Part shown: positions 42,838 to 51,931 of the stretch, in pieces
Layout: every line of letters begins with the position of its first letter
Position numbering within the stretch: the stretch's first letter is position 1
Origin: Polaribacter butkevichii
GTDB lineage: Bacteria; Bacteroidota; Bacteroidia; Flavobacteriales; Flavobacteriaceae
Assembly: GCF_038024105.1 (NCBI RefSeq)
Contig: NZ_CP150661.1
Span: 1,507,001 to 1,571,000, forward strand
DNA length: 64,000 bases
Reading direction: 5' to 3'
Translations under genes and position numbers: made by a program
The notes under the pieces: model-generated
What the model saw: only the letters and a program-made list of their open reading frames with translations
Told to the model about the DNA's origin: nothing
Databases searched by the model: none

Positions 42838-43298
42838 AAAGAAAATAAAAGTCTGCAGGTAACAAAAACCTTAGCATAAAAACATAAACTTTAAAATATA
42901 TAAAGAATTAAAATATATAAAGAATTAAAATATAGTTTAATAGCGCTAAATGTTGATAAAATGCTTTTACGTCTAAAAAATCGAGTAAAATATTTAAAAT
43001 TAAACATCTTCTATAGCATCTTTTAATATTATAATTTCACCAAAAATGATAAACATAAAAAAAAAGTAAAAGTCTATGTTAATGATAAATTATATTTAAA
43101 AACTTTGAAAAAACAAATACAGAATATGAATTTGGATAAACAAGATAGAATTAAAAGTATAAAAAACTACTGCTAAAACCATTTACATAAATACTACTAA
43201 TCATATACAGACAAAAAATAATTAAAAGAAAAAAAGGCAATGATAAAAAATCACTACCTTAATTTATTAATTATACAACGCTATTTAGATCGTCATAT
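42838..43298 (+). other. Right edge of the cassette array; decayed attC
   Basis: No gene. AAAATATATAAAGAATT occurs twice near 42894-42932. TGCTAAAAC at 43171-43179 matches eight of nine bases expected for an arm of the last cassette (start GTTATAGCA). The bases after it faintly recall an attC left half, so it may be a decayed site. Confidence 0.35.
43231..43265 (-). terminator. Possible terminator of the barrel operon
   Basis: Imperfect hairpin AAGGCAATGAT with ATCACTACCTT within A- and T-runs, just past the stop of the minus-strand gene at 43299. A similar hairpin lies at 47456-47487 between convergent genes. Confidence 0.45.
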
Positions 43299-44165
43299 TT
43301 ATTTTATATCTAAAAATATACCTCCAGAAATAGATGGGCTAGCGTATATAATACGTCCGCTTATAGCTGATGAATAATTTAAAGAAAAACCAATTTTTGG
43401 TGTAACATAGTAATTTATTTCTGCACCTAAGCTTACAAATTCAATATTATTTGCAAAAATACTACCTTGTGAATTCTGGCTATCTAAGCTTCCGTTTTTT
43501 AATGAGTTTAAAACATCACCTTTCCCTATAAGCCATAATTTATCTTTTATAATATTAGCTCCAAATTCTAAACCTGTTCTAAATTCATCAGAAAAGCCTT
43601 TGGTTCTATTGTTAAACCCTAAATAAGCTTTAGAATAAACGGGTAATTTCCCGAGGTGATAAGATATTCCGAAATCTGTTCTTAAGTTTTGATTGAATTC
43701 CCCATCACCTGTTTGAAAACTACCATCGCTACCTCCTTGGTTGTTCCCTGTAGGTAACCCAAAACTTAATGTTGTAGACCAAGCATAATTTTTAATATTA
43801 AGAATACCGTATTTTACTCCAAATTCTATATCTCCCACACTATTAAAACCTTCACCTTTTTCAATAACTTCTCCTGTAGTTCCTGAAACAACACTGTTTT
43901 CAAAAGTTCTAGAAAAGAAAGGGATATAGGCAATAACATCAAACTTGTTTGAAATACCATATTCTCCGTATAAATTTATATTAAATAAACCTCTTGTTGT
44001 GTTAGGATCTGTTTCTCCTGTGTCTGTATAGTGCTTATCAGCCTCTAAATACCATGCAGATAGTTTATAAAATCCTTTGTTTTTTTCGTGTGTCCATTGA
44101 GAAAAAACAGAATTAGAAAATGAAATAATTGCTATAACTATTAATATGTTTCTTTTTAAAATCAT
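43299..44165 (-). CDS. Outer-membrane beta-barrel protein
   Basis: 288 residues; signal peptide ends near SVFSQ. The mature protein is a series of amphipathic beta strands with glycine/asparagine turns and resembles the phenol-meta-pathway (MetA-type) transporter-like barrels: GDIEFGVKYGI, TTLSFGLPTGNN, FRTGLEFGANI. Ends in a hydrophobic residue pattern GGIFLDIK. 12 bases after the DM13 lipoprotein gene, so probably one operon. Substrate unknown. Confidence 0.75.
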   Translation of the reverse strand: MILKRNILIVIAIISFSNSVFSQWTHEKNKGFYKLSAWYLEADKHYTDTGETDPNTTRGLFNINLYGEYGISNKFDVIAYIPFFSRTFENSVVSGTTGEVIEKGEGFNSVGDIEFGVKYGILNIKNYAWSTTLSFGLPTGNNQGGSDGSFQTGDGEFNQNLRTDFGISYHLGKLPVYSKAYLGFNNRTKGFSDEFRTGLEFGANIIKDKLWLIGKGDVLNSLKNGSLDSQNSQGSIFANNIEFVSLGAEINYYVTPKIGFSLNYSSAISGRIIYASPSISGGIFLDIK

Positions 44166-44177
44166 TTTTAAATAAAT

Positions 44178-44879
44178 TTAATTATTAAATTTTCCATCGC
44201 CTACTTTAACTCCAAATGGTTTACACCAATAAAGTAAATATTTATAATTGTTTATACCTTGATTATTTATAGTATAACTATGTTCACCTTTAAAAACGGT
44301 AACTTTTCCAATTTCTAAAGCGCCATTTATAGAGTTTGGATTATTTGTTAAATAGACATATAAACCAGGAAGTGCTGTAGTTGCTTCGTAATCACTTTGT
44401 ATATCTATTAAAATATTATCTGTATTTTCAATTTCAGAAACAGTAAAAGACCCCTGTAAATTGTAACTACTTGTTGTTCTTATAGTGTTTACTTCTGGAG
44501 TGTTAGTGTTAGTATTAGGCACTTCTGGTTTTTCTGTAACAGTAATACTTATAGTGTCTTCAGTAGGTAGTTGACCTTCTTTAATTACCTGAGCCTTTAT
44601 AACTGCTGTTCCTTCAGATAAAGCTGTTATTAAACCAACACTATTTACACTTAGTACAGCTTCGTTATTACTAGACCAGATAATATTTGTACTTTCTGGT
44701 TGACCTACATTATTAAAATAAGTAGCTTCTAAATTAGCGGTTTGTGATATGCTAATACTTTGCGTTGTGCTTAAAATTCTTAATTCTGGTTCAACTTCAT
44801 CTATAATAACATCTTCTCCGATGCAGTTATAACATATTAGTGTGATTGCTAAAATTATTAATAATTGTATTTTTTTCAT
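44178..44879 (-). CDS. BIG2-DM13 lipoprotein
   Basis: 233 residues; lipobox-like LICYNC at the N-terminus. Residues about 33-112 form a BIG2 Ig-like domain (SISISQTANLEATY, NEAVLSVNSVGLITALSEGTAVI in two stretches). Residues about 133-230 match DM13: YNLQGSFTVSE, LPGLYVYLTN, VTVFKGEHSY, YKYLLYWCKPFGVKVGDGKF, with the conserved Cys. DM13 is thought to be redox active. Probably surface or periplasmic, working with the barrel encoded next. Confidence 0.78.
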   Translation of the reverse strand: MKKIQLLIILAITLICYNCIGEDVIIDEVEPELRILSTTQSISISQTANLEATYFNNVGQPESTNIIWSSNNEAVLSVNSVGLITALSEGTAVIKAQVIKEGQLPTEDTISITVTEKPEVPNTNTNTPEVNTIRTTSSYNLQGSFTVSEIENTDNILIDIQSDYEATTALPGLYVYLTNNPNSINGALEIGKVTVFKGEHSYTINNQGINNYKYLLYWCKPFGVKVGDGKFNN

Positions 44880-45139
44880 ACTTTTTAAAGATTTAAGTAT
44901 GTTGTCGTATGTCTTTTCTAGGAATTACAAAATAATAATAATTTTGGGTTTAGAATTTTACAAAAAATTTAACAATTTACAGGCTATACTTAGAATTTGG
45001 TGTTTTGTTTTAAGTAATATTTTAAGATTTTATATAATCAGTTAAGAAATTTTTTAATATTATAAAAGTTCTCATTCGTAAAAAACAAATTAAAACCTCT
45101 TAATAAAAGTACAATCTAGAGTCCTATATTATAAGTATA
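44880..45139. other. Intergenic, no gene seen
   Basis: Upstream of the DM13 operon. A 67-codon open frame on the + strand (44842-45045) overlaps the start of that gene and has no supporting feature. No convincing promoter box found. Confidence 0.4.
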
Positions 45140-45376
45140 GAAAGTGGTGACAAATTAACCAAAACATATAAAGATGGTGGTACCATTTTGCTTTCTTTTT
45201 TGGAAGAGATTCTAGACAAGCTGATTCAATAAAAGTTATATATAATATAAAGTATAAAGATTATAATTATAAAAAAAACTGATGAAAGTAACCTTATTTT
45301 TAACCTTACAGGTAATACAGTTGAAATCTATACTTTTACTGTAGATGATTTTAAAAATGCAGAAGATTGTAATTAA
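45140..45376 (+). pseudogene. Frameshifted gene remnant
   Basis: Two overlapping frames read like one broken protein: one frame gives FGRDSRQADSIKVIYNIKYK before a stop, and another continues TDESNLIFNLTGNTVEIYTF then DDFKNAEDCN to TAA at 45374-45376. No start codon is evident. Family unknown. Confidence 0.4.
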
Positions 45377-45417
45377 AAAACTTTACTTTTTATCCTTTAT
45401 AAAATTAAATTAAAAAC

Positions 45418-45452
45418 AAAAGAGGTTATCTTAAAGAGATAACCTCTTTTTA
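45418..45452 (-). terminator. Terminator of the lyase-like lipoprotein gene
   Basis: Stem AAAGAGGTTATCT with AGATAACCTCTTT, followed by T on both strands. It lies 45 bases beyond the stop of the gene at 45497 and could serve both directions. Confidence 0.8.
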
Positions 45453-45496
45453 TGCTATAAAAACTAATAATTGTTTATTTACTTTATTTTAAAAAA

Positions 45497-46390
45497 TTAG
45501 TTTTCTCTACAAAAACCAACATTTTTAAATCTAACTGTTGCAGTTCTATCTCCTGTATCATTTGCTCCATAAACACCATATCTAACATAAACACCAGTTG
45601 TTGTATATGTATGGTTTAGGTTTTTATATTTAGAACTAGTCCCTCTCCAAACTCTTATAGCTGTGTATGCATTACCAACAGAATTATAACCTGTTTTAAA
45701 TGTTAAATCATACTCTAAACCTTTAGTTACTTGTCTAAAAAAAGTAATTGTTCTAGCTCCACTATTAGTTGTTGTGTAAGGTGTTGTAGATTCGTGAGTA
45801 TATAAATTAAATTTATTAGGGTCACTTGTTTTTGTTGCATAGAGTAAAATAACAGCACTTTCTGCAGTTTGCCCAGTTCTTTGTCCTGCAACAATAGTTC
45901 CTACGGCATGTGCTTGTACAATACAGGTTTGCTCATCACTTAAGTCGTCTATAATAAACTTATAAGATAGTTTTCCGTTTCTATTATTTGCACGATTTAT
46001 ATCCTTAAAATGACGCTCTACTCTTGTTTTTGTGCCTGCGTATCTTGTAGAAGATCCTGTTATTTGATATTTACCATAATTACCATAATTAGAGTAACCA
46101 CCACTATTTGTTCTACAATCTAAGGTTCCTATATTTTTTGGACTAGTTACATCATTACACGTTTGTGCACTAGACGCACTTGGGCCTAAAGTAGGAAATG
46201 ATGTTTCATTACAACTTACCCTTGCATAGACCTTAGGTTCTTTATCTTTAATAGTTTCTATACCTGCTTCTGATGAGTCATTATTTAAAAGCATTTCGTC
46301 TTCATTTGAGCAAGATGATGCTACAATACCAAAGAACAATACCAATAATATTTGTTTTGTTAAATTAATCATTTTTTGTTTTGTTTTCAT
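45497..46390 (-). CDS. Lipoprotein with alginate-lyase-like (PL7-type) jelly-roll
   Basis: 297 residues; lipobox VASSC. The mature part (about 65-297) resembles concanavalin-A-like polysaccharide lyases. TRVERHF corresponds to the R-x-E-x-R arm, IVQAHAVG to the Q-x-H motif, and VYVRYGVYG to the Y-x-K-x-G-x-Y motif of PL7 alginate lyases, but each motif deviates from the consensus. It may be a lyase on another uronic acid polymer or an inactive binder. Has its own terminator and seems monocistronic. Confidence 0.55.
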   Translation of the reverse strand: MKTKQKMINLTKQILLVLFFGIVASSCSNEDEMLLNNDSSEAGIETIKDKEPKVYARVSCNETSFPTLGPSASSAQTCNDVTSPKNIGTLDCRTNSGGYSNYGNYGKYQITGSSTRYAGTKTRVERHFKDINRANNRNGKLSYKFIIDDLSDEQTCIVQAHAVGTIVAGQRTGQTAESAVILLYATKTSDPNKFNLYTHESTTPYTTTNSGARTITFFRQVTKGLEYDLTFKTGYNSVGNAYTAIRVWRGTSSKYKNLNHTYTTTGVYVRYGVYGANDTGDRTATVRFKNVGFCREN

Positions 46391-46842
46391 TTTAATTAAA
46401 TTTAGGGTTAGTTTTTATAAATAGATTTTTATTAGAAAATCTCATTTGTAAAACTATAAGAATAATTATTTTAGCCTGTCCTGTATTGTTTTTGATATGC
46501 AAAATAAAACAAGATAATTTAAATAGTTACTCTTAAAACTACAGCACTAAAAACCTATTTACCTTTACTATTTTACATTTAATTTACCATAAAAAGCCAC
46601 CCTTTTTACTTGCTTCTTTTAAAACACAATCCTATGCCAACTTTAACCTAATCTTACTTGTATAAAATAGAAAATTAAAGCATTTAACCTTTGATAAAAA
46701 TTTCTTTTAAACCCAATATTAAATAGAAATCATATAAATAATGTAATTTTACCTGCTTAAAGATTAAAAACCCTAGCTGATTTATTTTCGATAAAAGAAT
46801 CAATCTACATCAGTAAAACGATTTAAGTACAGTTTACAAAAA
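46391..46842. other. Intergenic between divergent genes
   Basis: 452 bases holding the promoters of the lyase-like lipoprotein (minus) and the MORN protein (plus). No clear TAnnTTTG box, repeat or RNA seen. Confidence 0.4.
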
Positions 46843-47451
46843 ATGAAAAATCTATTATTACTATTAATTTTAATATATAGCACAACCAATGGTATTGTAG
46901 CACAAACGGAAGTTCAAAAGAAAAAAGCAGAAGATTATTACCAAAAGCAACCTCAACTAAAAAGATATACCAACACTTGGTATTGGTTATTTGGTTCTTC
47001 AAATAGTAACGATAACCTTTCTAAAAACAAAATGGTTTCTTGGGAACTAGAAGATGGTGGTTGGTATGCTGGCTTAGGTAAAAATGAAAACTATACGGGA
47101 TACGGAATTCAATTTAAATCAAAAAACAATAGTTATATTTTTAGCAATTGGAAAAACACAAAACCAAACGGTATGACGTTATCTCAAAGTCTTGATTATA
47201 GTTTTATGGGAACTTACCAAGATGCTGTTAAAAATGGTTTTGGAATTACAAAATGGTCTAACTACAAACCCTTTAGCAACAACAATTATAAAAATGTAAT
47301 AAAATATGTTGGTGAATATAAAAACGGAATATGGAGTGGATTTGGTATTCTCTATTTTAGAGATGGTACTTACAAATCTGGAATTTTTGTTGACAGCATA
47401 TTAAGTAAAGAATTACCAAAATTAGAAGTTTTAGAAGCTTTAGGTTTTTAA
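46843..47451 (+). CDS. Secreted MORN-repeat protein
   Basis: 202 residues; signal peptide ends near GIVAQ. Degenerate MORN repeats: GGWYAGLGKNENYTGYGIQF in the middle, YVGEYKNGIWSGFGILYF and DGTYKSGIF near residues 155-190. MORN repeats bind lipids or proteins; the role here is unknown. Convergent with the metallopeptidase cluster. Confidence 0.75.
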   Translation: MKNLLLLLILIYSTTNGIVAQTEVQKKKAEDYYQKQPQLKRYTNTWYWLFGSSNSNDNLSKNKMVSWELEDGGWYAGLGKNENYTGYGIQFKSKNNSYIFSNWKNTKPNGMTLSQSLDYSFMGTYQDAVKNGFGITKWSNYKPFSNNNYKNVIKYVGEYKNGIWSGFGILYFRDGTYKSGIFVDSILSKELPKLEVLEALGF

Positions 47452-47455
47452 AAGA

Positions 47456-47487
47456 AAAAGGCAGTAATTTAAAATTACCACCCTTCT
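47456..47487. terminator. Possible bidirectional terminator
   Basis: Short hairpin GTAATTT-A-AAATTAC within AAAAAGGCA and CCACCCTTCTT flanks, between convergent genes ending at 47451 and 47541. Confidence 0.4.
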
Positions 47488-47540
47488 TATTGCTGTAGTA
47501 AAAATCCCCCAATTCTTAAACAGCACTTATAAACTTTTTA

Positions 47541-49031
47541 TTAGACTCCTTGTGCATCACCAATAACACGATCTATAAAATCTGTATTGATATACAAAAG
47601 TCTTGCTAAGTTGTATAAAACATTTACTTCACTATCATCTATTTCTCCATCGGCATAAGAAATAATAGATAAATCTCTTAATATATTTAGCTTTTGCATT
47701 ACAGACAACACAACGTCTAAATCTTTAGTAAGTTGTTGTACCTCTTCAATCATTTCATCTTCTGTAAGACCTTTTATAGTCATCATACAATTGGCAAAAA
47801 CTTTAGGCGCCACAATACTACTTAGTGCTTGTATTTCAGAATCGTCTACAACACCATCGGCATTAGATATTAAATAACCTCCTAAAAACATTAAACGTTG
47901 TATTTTTTCAGAATGTTCTCCTTCTTCTTCTAAGTTTTCTGGTTCCATTAAAGACATAATACGTTTAATTTCTACCTCCATAGCTTCTTCTGTAATTTCT
48001 CCAGAAACAGACGTATTAAAAGCGGCATACGTTTCACTTTTATTAAAAAGTTCTAGAGCTTTAATTCTTAAAGGACTAAAAGGATGAGTACTATACCAAT
48101 CTGATGGATCTAAATTAGAATCGTTTAAAACCTCTTCTAAATCTACAAATTGCTCTATGTAAGCATTTAATTGAAAGTCTAATGAATCTGTGGTTACACC
48201 AGACGATAATTTAAAGAAAGTACGTCCTACAGCTTCAAAGTTTTGGCAACATAATAAACCGGCTCTATCTGCACTAATTTCTGCATTTCTGTTCCAAGCA
48301 TACAATTTCATGGCATGGATAGGCGCTAAATCATTTTCTCCTGTATCTAATATTTGTCTTACCGGATAATCGAAGTGTTCAAAAAGCACATGGCCTATTT
48401 CATGACCAACTACAAAAGTTAACTCTTCTTTAGAAAAACGTTCTAAGATTCCTGAGGATAAAATAATGTATAATTTATTCTCATCTGGCGGATAGCAAGA
48501 AGCGTTAAAAGTATCTCCTTGGTACACAAAAAACTCAATATCTGCTTTTAACTTTAAGGTACTTTTACAATGCTCACCAATTTCATGAAGCATTGGTGCT
48601 AAGGTTTTTGTAAGCCTTAAACTAGATTTTAACAAATGTTTTCTAGACTTAAATTTCCCACTATTTTTGTTTACCTTTTCTAACGTTTTTTGTATCAACT
48701 CGTCTTGCTGAAAAGCAATTACGTAATCTCTATCACCATCATATACTAATAAATTTAAATCGATATCGGCTCTGTTATTCGTATAAATTTCTGGTGCTGT
48801 ATCTACAATTGCTTTATGGTTTAAAGCATTTATTTCTTCAATACGTTTGGTGTATTCTGATGCCAATTCTGTTGTTATATTTTGAAATACAACACTGGCT
48901 TCTTGTATTTTTTCGAAATTTCCTGATGCTTGTGCATCATTTAAATCGGTTAACATTTTTTCTTGTGCTGCGTTTAAAGCAGCTTGATGTTCTTTTTCTA
49001 ATTCTGAAAGTGTTTCTGATATATATGACAT
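47541..49031 (-). CDS. M48-type metallopeptidase with TerB-like C-terminus
   Basis: 496 residues, no signal peptide. Residues about 150-350 form an M48-type peptidase: H210-E-I-G-H214 zinc motif and NAEISADRAGLL as the third-ligand helix. Residues about 365-490 hold two repeats of an acidic TerB-like helical domain (SNADGVVDDSEI and SYADGEIDDSEV). No transmembrane segment is visible, unlike HtpX. Last gene of a minus-strand cluster running from 52342 to 47541. Confidence 0.85.
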   Translation of the reverse strand: MSYISETLSELEKEHQAALNAAQEKMLTDLNDAQASGNFEKIQEASVVFQNITTELASEYTKRIEEINALNHKAIVDTAPEIYTNNRADIDLNLLVYDGDRDYVIAFQQDELIQKTLEKVNKNSGKFKSRKHLLKSSLRLTKTLAPMLHEIGEHCKSTLKLKADIEFFVYQGDTFNASCYPPDENKLYIILSSGILERFSKEELTFVVGHEIGHVLFEHFDYPVRQILDTGENDLAPIHAMKLYAWNRNAEISADRAGLLCCQNFEAVGRTFFKLSSGVTTDSLDFQLNAYIEQFVDLEEVLNDSNLDPSDWYSTHPFSPLRIKALELFNKSETYAAFNTSVSGEITEEAMEVEIKRIMSLMEPENLEEEGEHSEKIQRLMFLGGYLISNADGVVDDSEIQALSSIVAPKVFANCMMTIKGLTEDEMIEEVQQLTKDLDVVLSVMQKLNILRDLSIISYADGEIDDSEVNVLYNLARLLYINTDFIDRVIGDAQGV

Positions 49032-49037
49032 ACTATT

Positions 49038-50195
49038 TTAGGCTTGAACAGTTAATTTTGAATTAGATATTTTCATTAATCGACCTTTTAAGTCGAAAAT
49101 TCCAAGAATTTGATCATCTCCATTTTTAGCAACAATATTATTACCTGGCAACTCTACTTCGTACCCTTTTCCTTTTAAATAAAAATACAAACTGTATTTA
49201 TGAGGAAACGTATAGTTTGCGGCTATCTTTGTAAAATGAGAACAAATTAAAGCAGGCACCGTTCTTGCTTTGCTATCTGCTTCTGCAGATGTTATGGTAA
49301 CATAAACCGTTAAGCCTTTAAAAGTTAATGGCACGTAACAACTTTCTTTTGCCATTGCAGAAATTATTGTAGAAAAATAAACTCCCGGATCTGAACTAAA
49401 TTCTTTTTTAGATGTAACAAAATCTTCAATTTGATAAGCCTCTCCTATTGCTTTTGCTGCTAAAGCTGTTTGTAAAAACTTCTCTGGAATACCACTTTGT
49501 GTATTTGCCCAAGCCCATAACCAACTTTTTTCATTTTCAGAATAAGTACCTATCACCTGAATGTCAAAAACTTTATCGTCTCCGTAGGTTAATTTACCTT
49601 CTAACATATCGCAACTCCAACCTAAACCTTCTACCATTTCTCCAAAAATCTCCTGTTTTTCGGTAGAAACTACAAACGATTGATTATACAATTCTTGAAT
49701 AGTTACTTTTGTTGTTTCTGCTGATGCTTCTTGAGCACTTTCTGTTTCCGTAGATGCTGCATCCGAAGTTCCTTCTGCAAATTCTTCTAACTTTTCTTCT
49801 AATAAAGAAATAATACGAGCTGTTTTTCTATCTACAGCATCGGCATTTATAACAGGGCTATGATTTATTTTTAAAACGCCTTCTTCAAATGTAATTGCAC
49901 GTTCTAAATTATGCTCTTCGTTTTCATTAATAATAATTACATTTTTTAATCCAGCTTTTAAAAGTTCAACACCCATTTCATCTATACAAATAGCTTTAAA
50001 AGCTTCTATTAATGGTAAAAAATATATTTTAGGAAACGTATCATTGTACAAGTGAGAGAAACGATCTTCCATTAAAGTGTTCCAAGAAATATCTAAAGGA
50101 ACGGCAAAACCTGCTGCGGTATTAATTTCTGTTTCTAATGCCGGAAATAATTCTTTTTGAAATGCTTGAATAATTCTTTTTTCTTTAAGTCCCAT
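49038..50195 (-). CDS. Two-domain protein with C-terminal DUF6882-like domain
   Basis: 385 residues. Residues 1-135 are homologous to the separate 136-residue protein at 51932-52342 (MGLKE.R start, YLPLIEAFKAI, HSPVINADAVDRKT). A Thr/Glu/Ala-rich linker follows at about 140-165. Residues about 165-385 match DUF6882: LGWSCDMLEG, WLWAWANTQSGIPEKFLQTA, AIGEAYQIEDF. Function of both domains unknown. Six bases upstream of the metallopeptidase gene. Confidence 0.75.
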   Translation of the reverse strand: MGLKEKRIIQAFQKELFPALETEINTAAGFAVPLDISWNTLMEDRFSHLYNDTFPKIYFLPLIEAFKAICIDEMGVELLKAGLKNVIIINENEEHNLERAITFEEGVLKINHSPVINADAVDRKTARIISLLEEKLEEFAEGTSDAASTETESAQEASAETTKVTIQELYNQSFVVSTEKQEIFGEMVEGLGWSCDMLEGKLTYGDDKVFDIQVIGTYSENEKSWLWAWANTQSGIPEKFLQTALAAKAIGEAYQIEDFVTSKKEFSSDPGVYFSTIISAMAKESCYVPLTFKGLTVYVTITSAEADSKARTVPALICSHFTKIAANYTFPHKYSLYFYLKGKGYEVELPGNNIVAKNGDDQILGIFDLKGRLMKISNSKLTVQA

Positions 50196-50246
50196 AATTT
50201 TTATTTTATAATTTATTAATTGTTTAAAATGATTTTTTTGTTTGTT

Positions 50247-50903
50247 TTATAATATTTGAAGTAATTTTTCTTCTAAAATATTCAATAAGTTTTCTGGTAA
50301 AGCTTTATCAATTGCAATTGATATTGTTAATACTCCAGATTGATTATCAACACCTAACTTATTTTCTTGTTGCAGTACAATTCTATCAATACCTTGCCAT
50401 GCTTCTTTACCTAAAATATCTTTTGTAATTTCATCAACAGTACTTTTTAATGCGGTAAAAACATCTTTAATATTTAATCGATTGTTTAATTCTCCTAGCG
50501 GAAGTTTATCAACATTAAATTCCTTTATTTGATTTCCTAATAGGCTTTTTTCACTTTGTAACCAGCGTTTTAATTGTAAAACCGTTAGATTTTCATTTTC
50601 TGATGATATGGGCCTGCTAATAGCACCTTTAGATAATTCAACTACCATTTTTTTAGGTTGTTTTACTATAACAGACACAATACTGTGCGTATTAAAAAAG
50701 AGTACATCTTCATTCTGAGAAAGCATACAAACCGATTTATTGTGGTTATGATCTTCCTTTAAATCTAGAATTATGCCTTCTAGATACGTTCCATTATTTA
50801 AAGAAATAGCAATTAAAACAGCTTCTTCTTTCTTAAAAACAGATCGTAAGATTTCCTCTGGCGTTTGGGCTACAAACGCTTTATAGTATGATATTTTTTC
50901 CAT
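50247..50903 (-). CDS. Hypothetical protein of the metallopeptidase cluster
   Basis: 218 residues, cytoplasmic. The N-terminal half suggests a small beta barrel (LIAISLNNGTYLEGIILDL, VCMLSQNEDVLFFNTHSIVSV), Sm-like in pattern; the C-terminal half is helical. No family recognised. Lies 15 bases after the lipoprotein gene and 51 before the DUF6882 gene. Confidence 0.7.
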   Translation of the reverse strand: MEKISYYKAFVAQTPEEILRSVFKKEEAVLIAISLNNGTYLEGIILDLKEDHNHNKSVCMLSQNEDVLFFNTHSIVSVIVKQPKKMVVELSKGAISRPISSENENLTVLQLKRWLQSEKSLLGNQIKEFNVDKLPLGELNNRLNIKDVFTALKSTVDEITKDILGKEAWQGIDRIVLQQENKLGVDNQSGVLTISIAIDKALPENLLNILEEKLLQIL

Positions 50904-50918
50904 GATGTAAATTAGATA

Positions 50919-51908
50919 TTATGAGTGTTCTATAAGAAATTGGTAATCTTCTGGTAATTGGTCTATGAGATACAGAAAAATTCCGTCTCTAGAAGTTGTT
51001 TTGTAATCGTAATAGGTTAAGGTTTCCTTCACTAAATTAGGGTAACTCATTTTTACGACATACATACCAACACCTTCAGTTAAATTTTTATTTGTTTCGG
51101 GTCTTTTTAATGGCTCGTGTTTTTCGAAAGCGATGTAAAATGAATTTAAATCTTTTTGATTGACCCAAATGTTACTCAAATACACAGGAGAATTTGGTTT
51201 AGAAAATTCTTGTTCTACAATATGGTTTATATGTACTGCTTTTATAGACCCGTAATTATTAGCAACAATAGCGTGCTGTTTGTATCTATAAGATTCGTTG
51301 CTATCATTAAATGTATTGGGCTTAACAATCAACTCATAAAAACCTTTTGCTTCTTCTTTAATTTTAAATTCTATATGCGCTTCTCTGGTCCAGGTCTTTG
51401 GATAATCTTCTAAAATGGCACTAATTTTATCTGAAAAATATTGAAACTCTTTAAATGTTGGTTCGCTTTCTAAGCCAATACTAATGGTATGATTAAATAC
51501 ATTAACATCCATATTAAAAACATCCTTATCTAATGCTTGGTACAACGCTTCTCTTAATACAATTTCTTGTTTTTGATAATGAGTTAAGGCCTCTATACTT
51601 CTATCTTCTGTATAATGAAACGGAACATAAAGTGCATTGTCTTTTGCATTCCATTCAAAATTTATAACAATGTTACGGTTTTCTTTAAGTGCTAATTCTA
51701 CCCAAAACAAATTAGGATTCATGTTTGCTGCATTAAAGTTTCTTTTAAAAGTTAAAATCTCATATTTGTTATGATGATGCTCTTTTAAATAGGCTACAAA
51801 CCCTTTTTTTGCTTTCATATTAGAAACGCCACAACCAACCAGCAAGAATAGAATTCCGATTAAAATACTATAAAAAATAAATTTATACATACCAATATTA
51901 TTTACCAA
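50919..51908 (-). CDS. Hypothetical lipoprotein of the metallopeptidase cluster
   Basis: 329 residues; hydrophobic start with lipobox LLVGC at about residue 25. The mature part has no recognised domain. As the only exported member of a cluster of cytoplasmic proteins it may link that cluster to the envelope. Confidence 0.7.
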   Translation of the reverse strand: MVNNIGMYKFIFYSILIGILFLLVGCGVSNMKAKKGFVAYLKEHHHNKYEILTFKRNFNAANMNPNLFWVELALKENRNIVINFEWNAKDNALYVPFHYTEDRSIEALTHYQKQEIVLREALYQALDKDVFNMDVNVFNHTISIGLESEPTFKEFQYFSDKISAILEDYPKTWTREAHIEFKIKEEAKGFYELIVKPNTFNDSNESYRYKQHAIVANNYGSIKAVHINHIVEQEFSKPNSPVYLSNIWVNQKDLNSFYIAFEKHEPLKRPETNKNLTEGVGMYVVKMSYPNLVKETLTYYDYKTTSRDGIFLYLIDQLPEDYQFLIEHS

Positions 51909-51931
51909 TTACACAAAGCCTTGCCCTTTGC

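Larger units (their letters stand above)
573..43220 (+). other. Integron-like gene-cassette array without integrase in view
   Basis: About 38 cassettes in one orientation, each followed by a palindromic attC-like site of about 125 bp. Seen directly: conserved YAAC and GTTR ends, conserved inner stem, variable distal hairpin, and arms at the start and end of the same cassette that are reverse complements. Known of integrons: cassettes excise as circles by recombination at attC, which yields exactly this relation. Inference: the array is a chromosomal integron or a cluster of attC sites lacking an integrase. No tyrosine recombinase of IntI type lies in the array, and cassette polarity places any attI/intI to the left of the window. 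Confidence 0.85.

Noticed and set aside
44842-45045. 67-residue + strand ORF
   Set aside because: It overlaps the start of the DM13 lipoprotein gene and its composition is that of random A+T-rich DNA.
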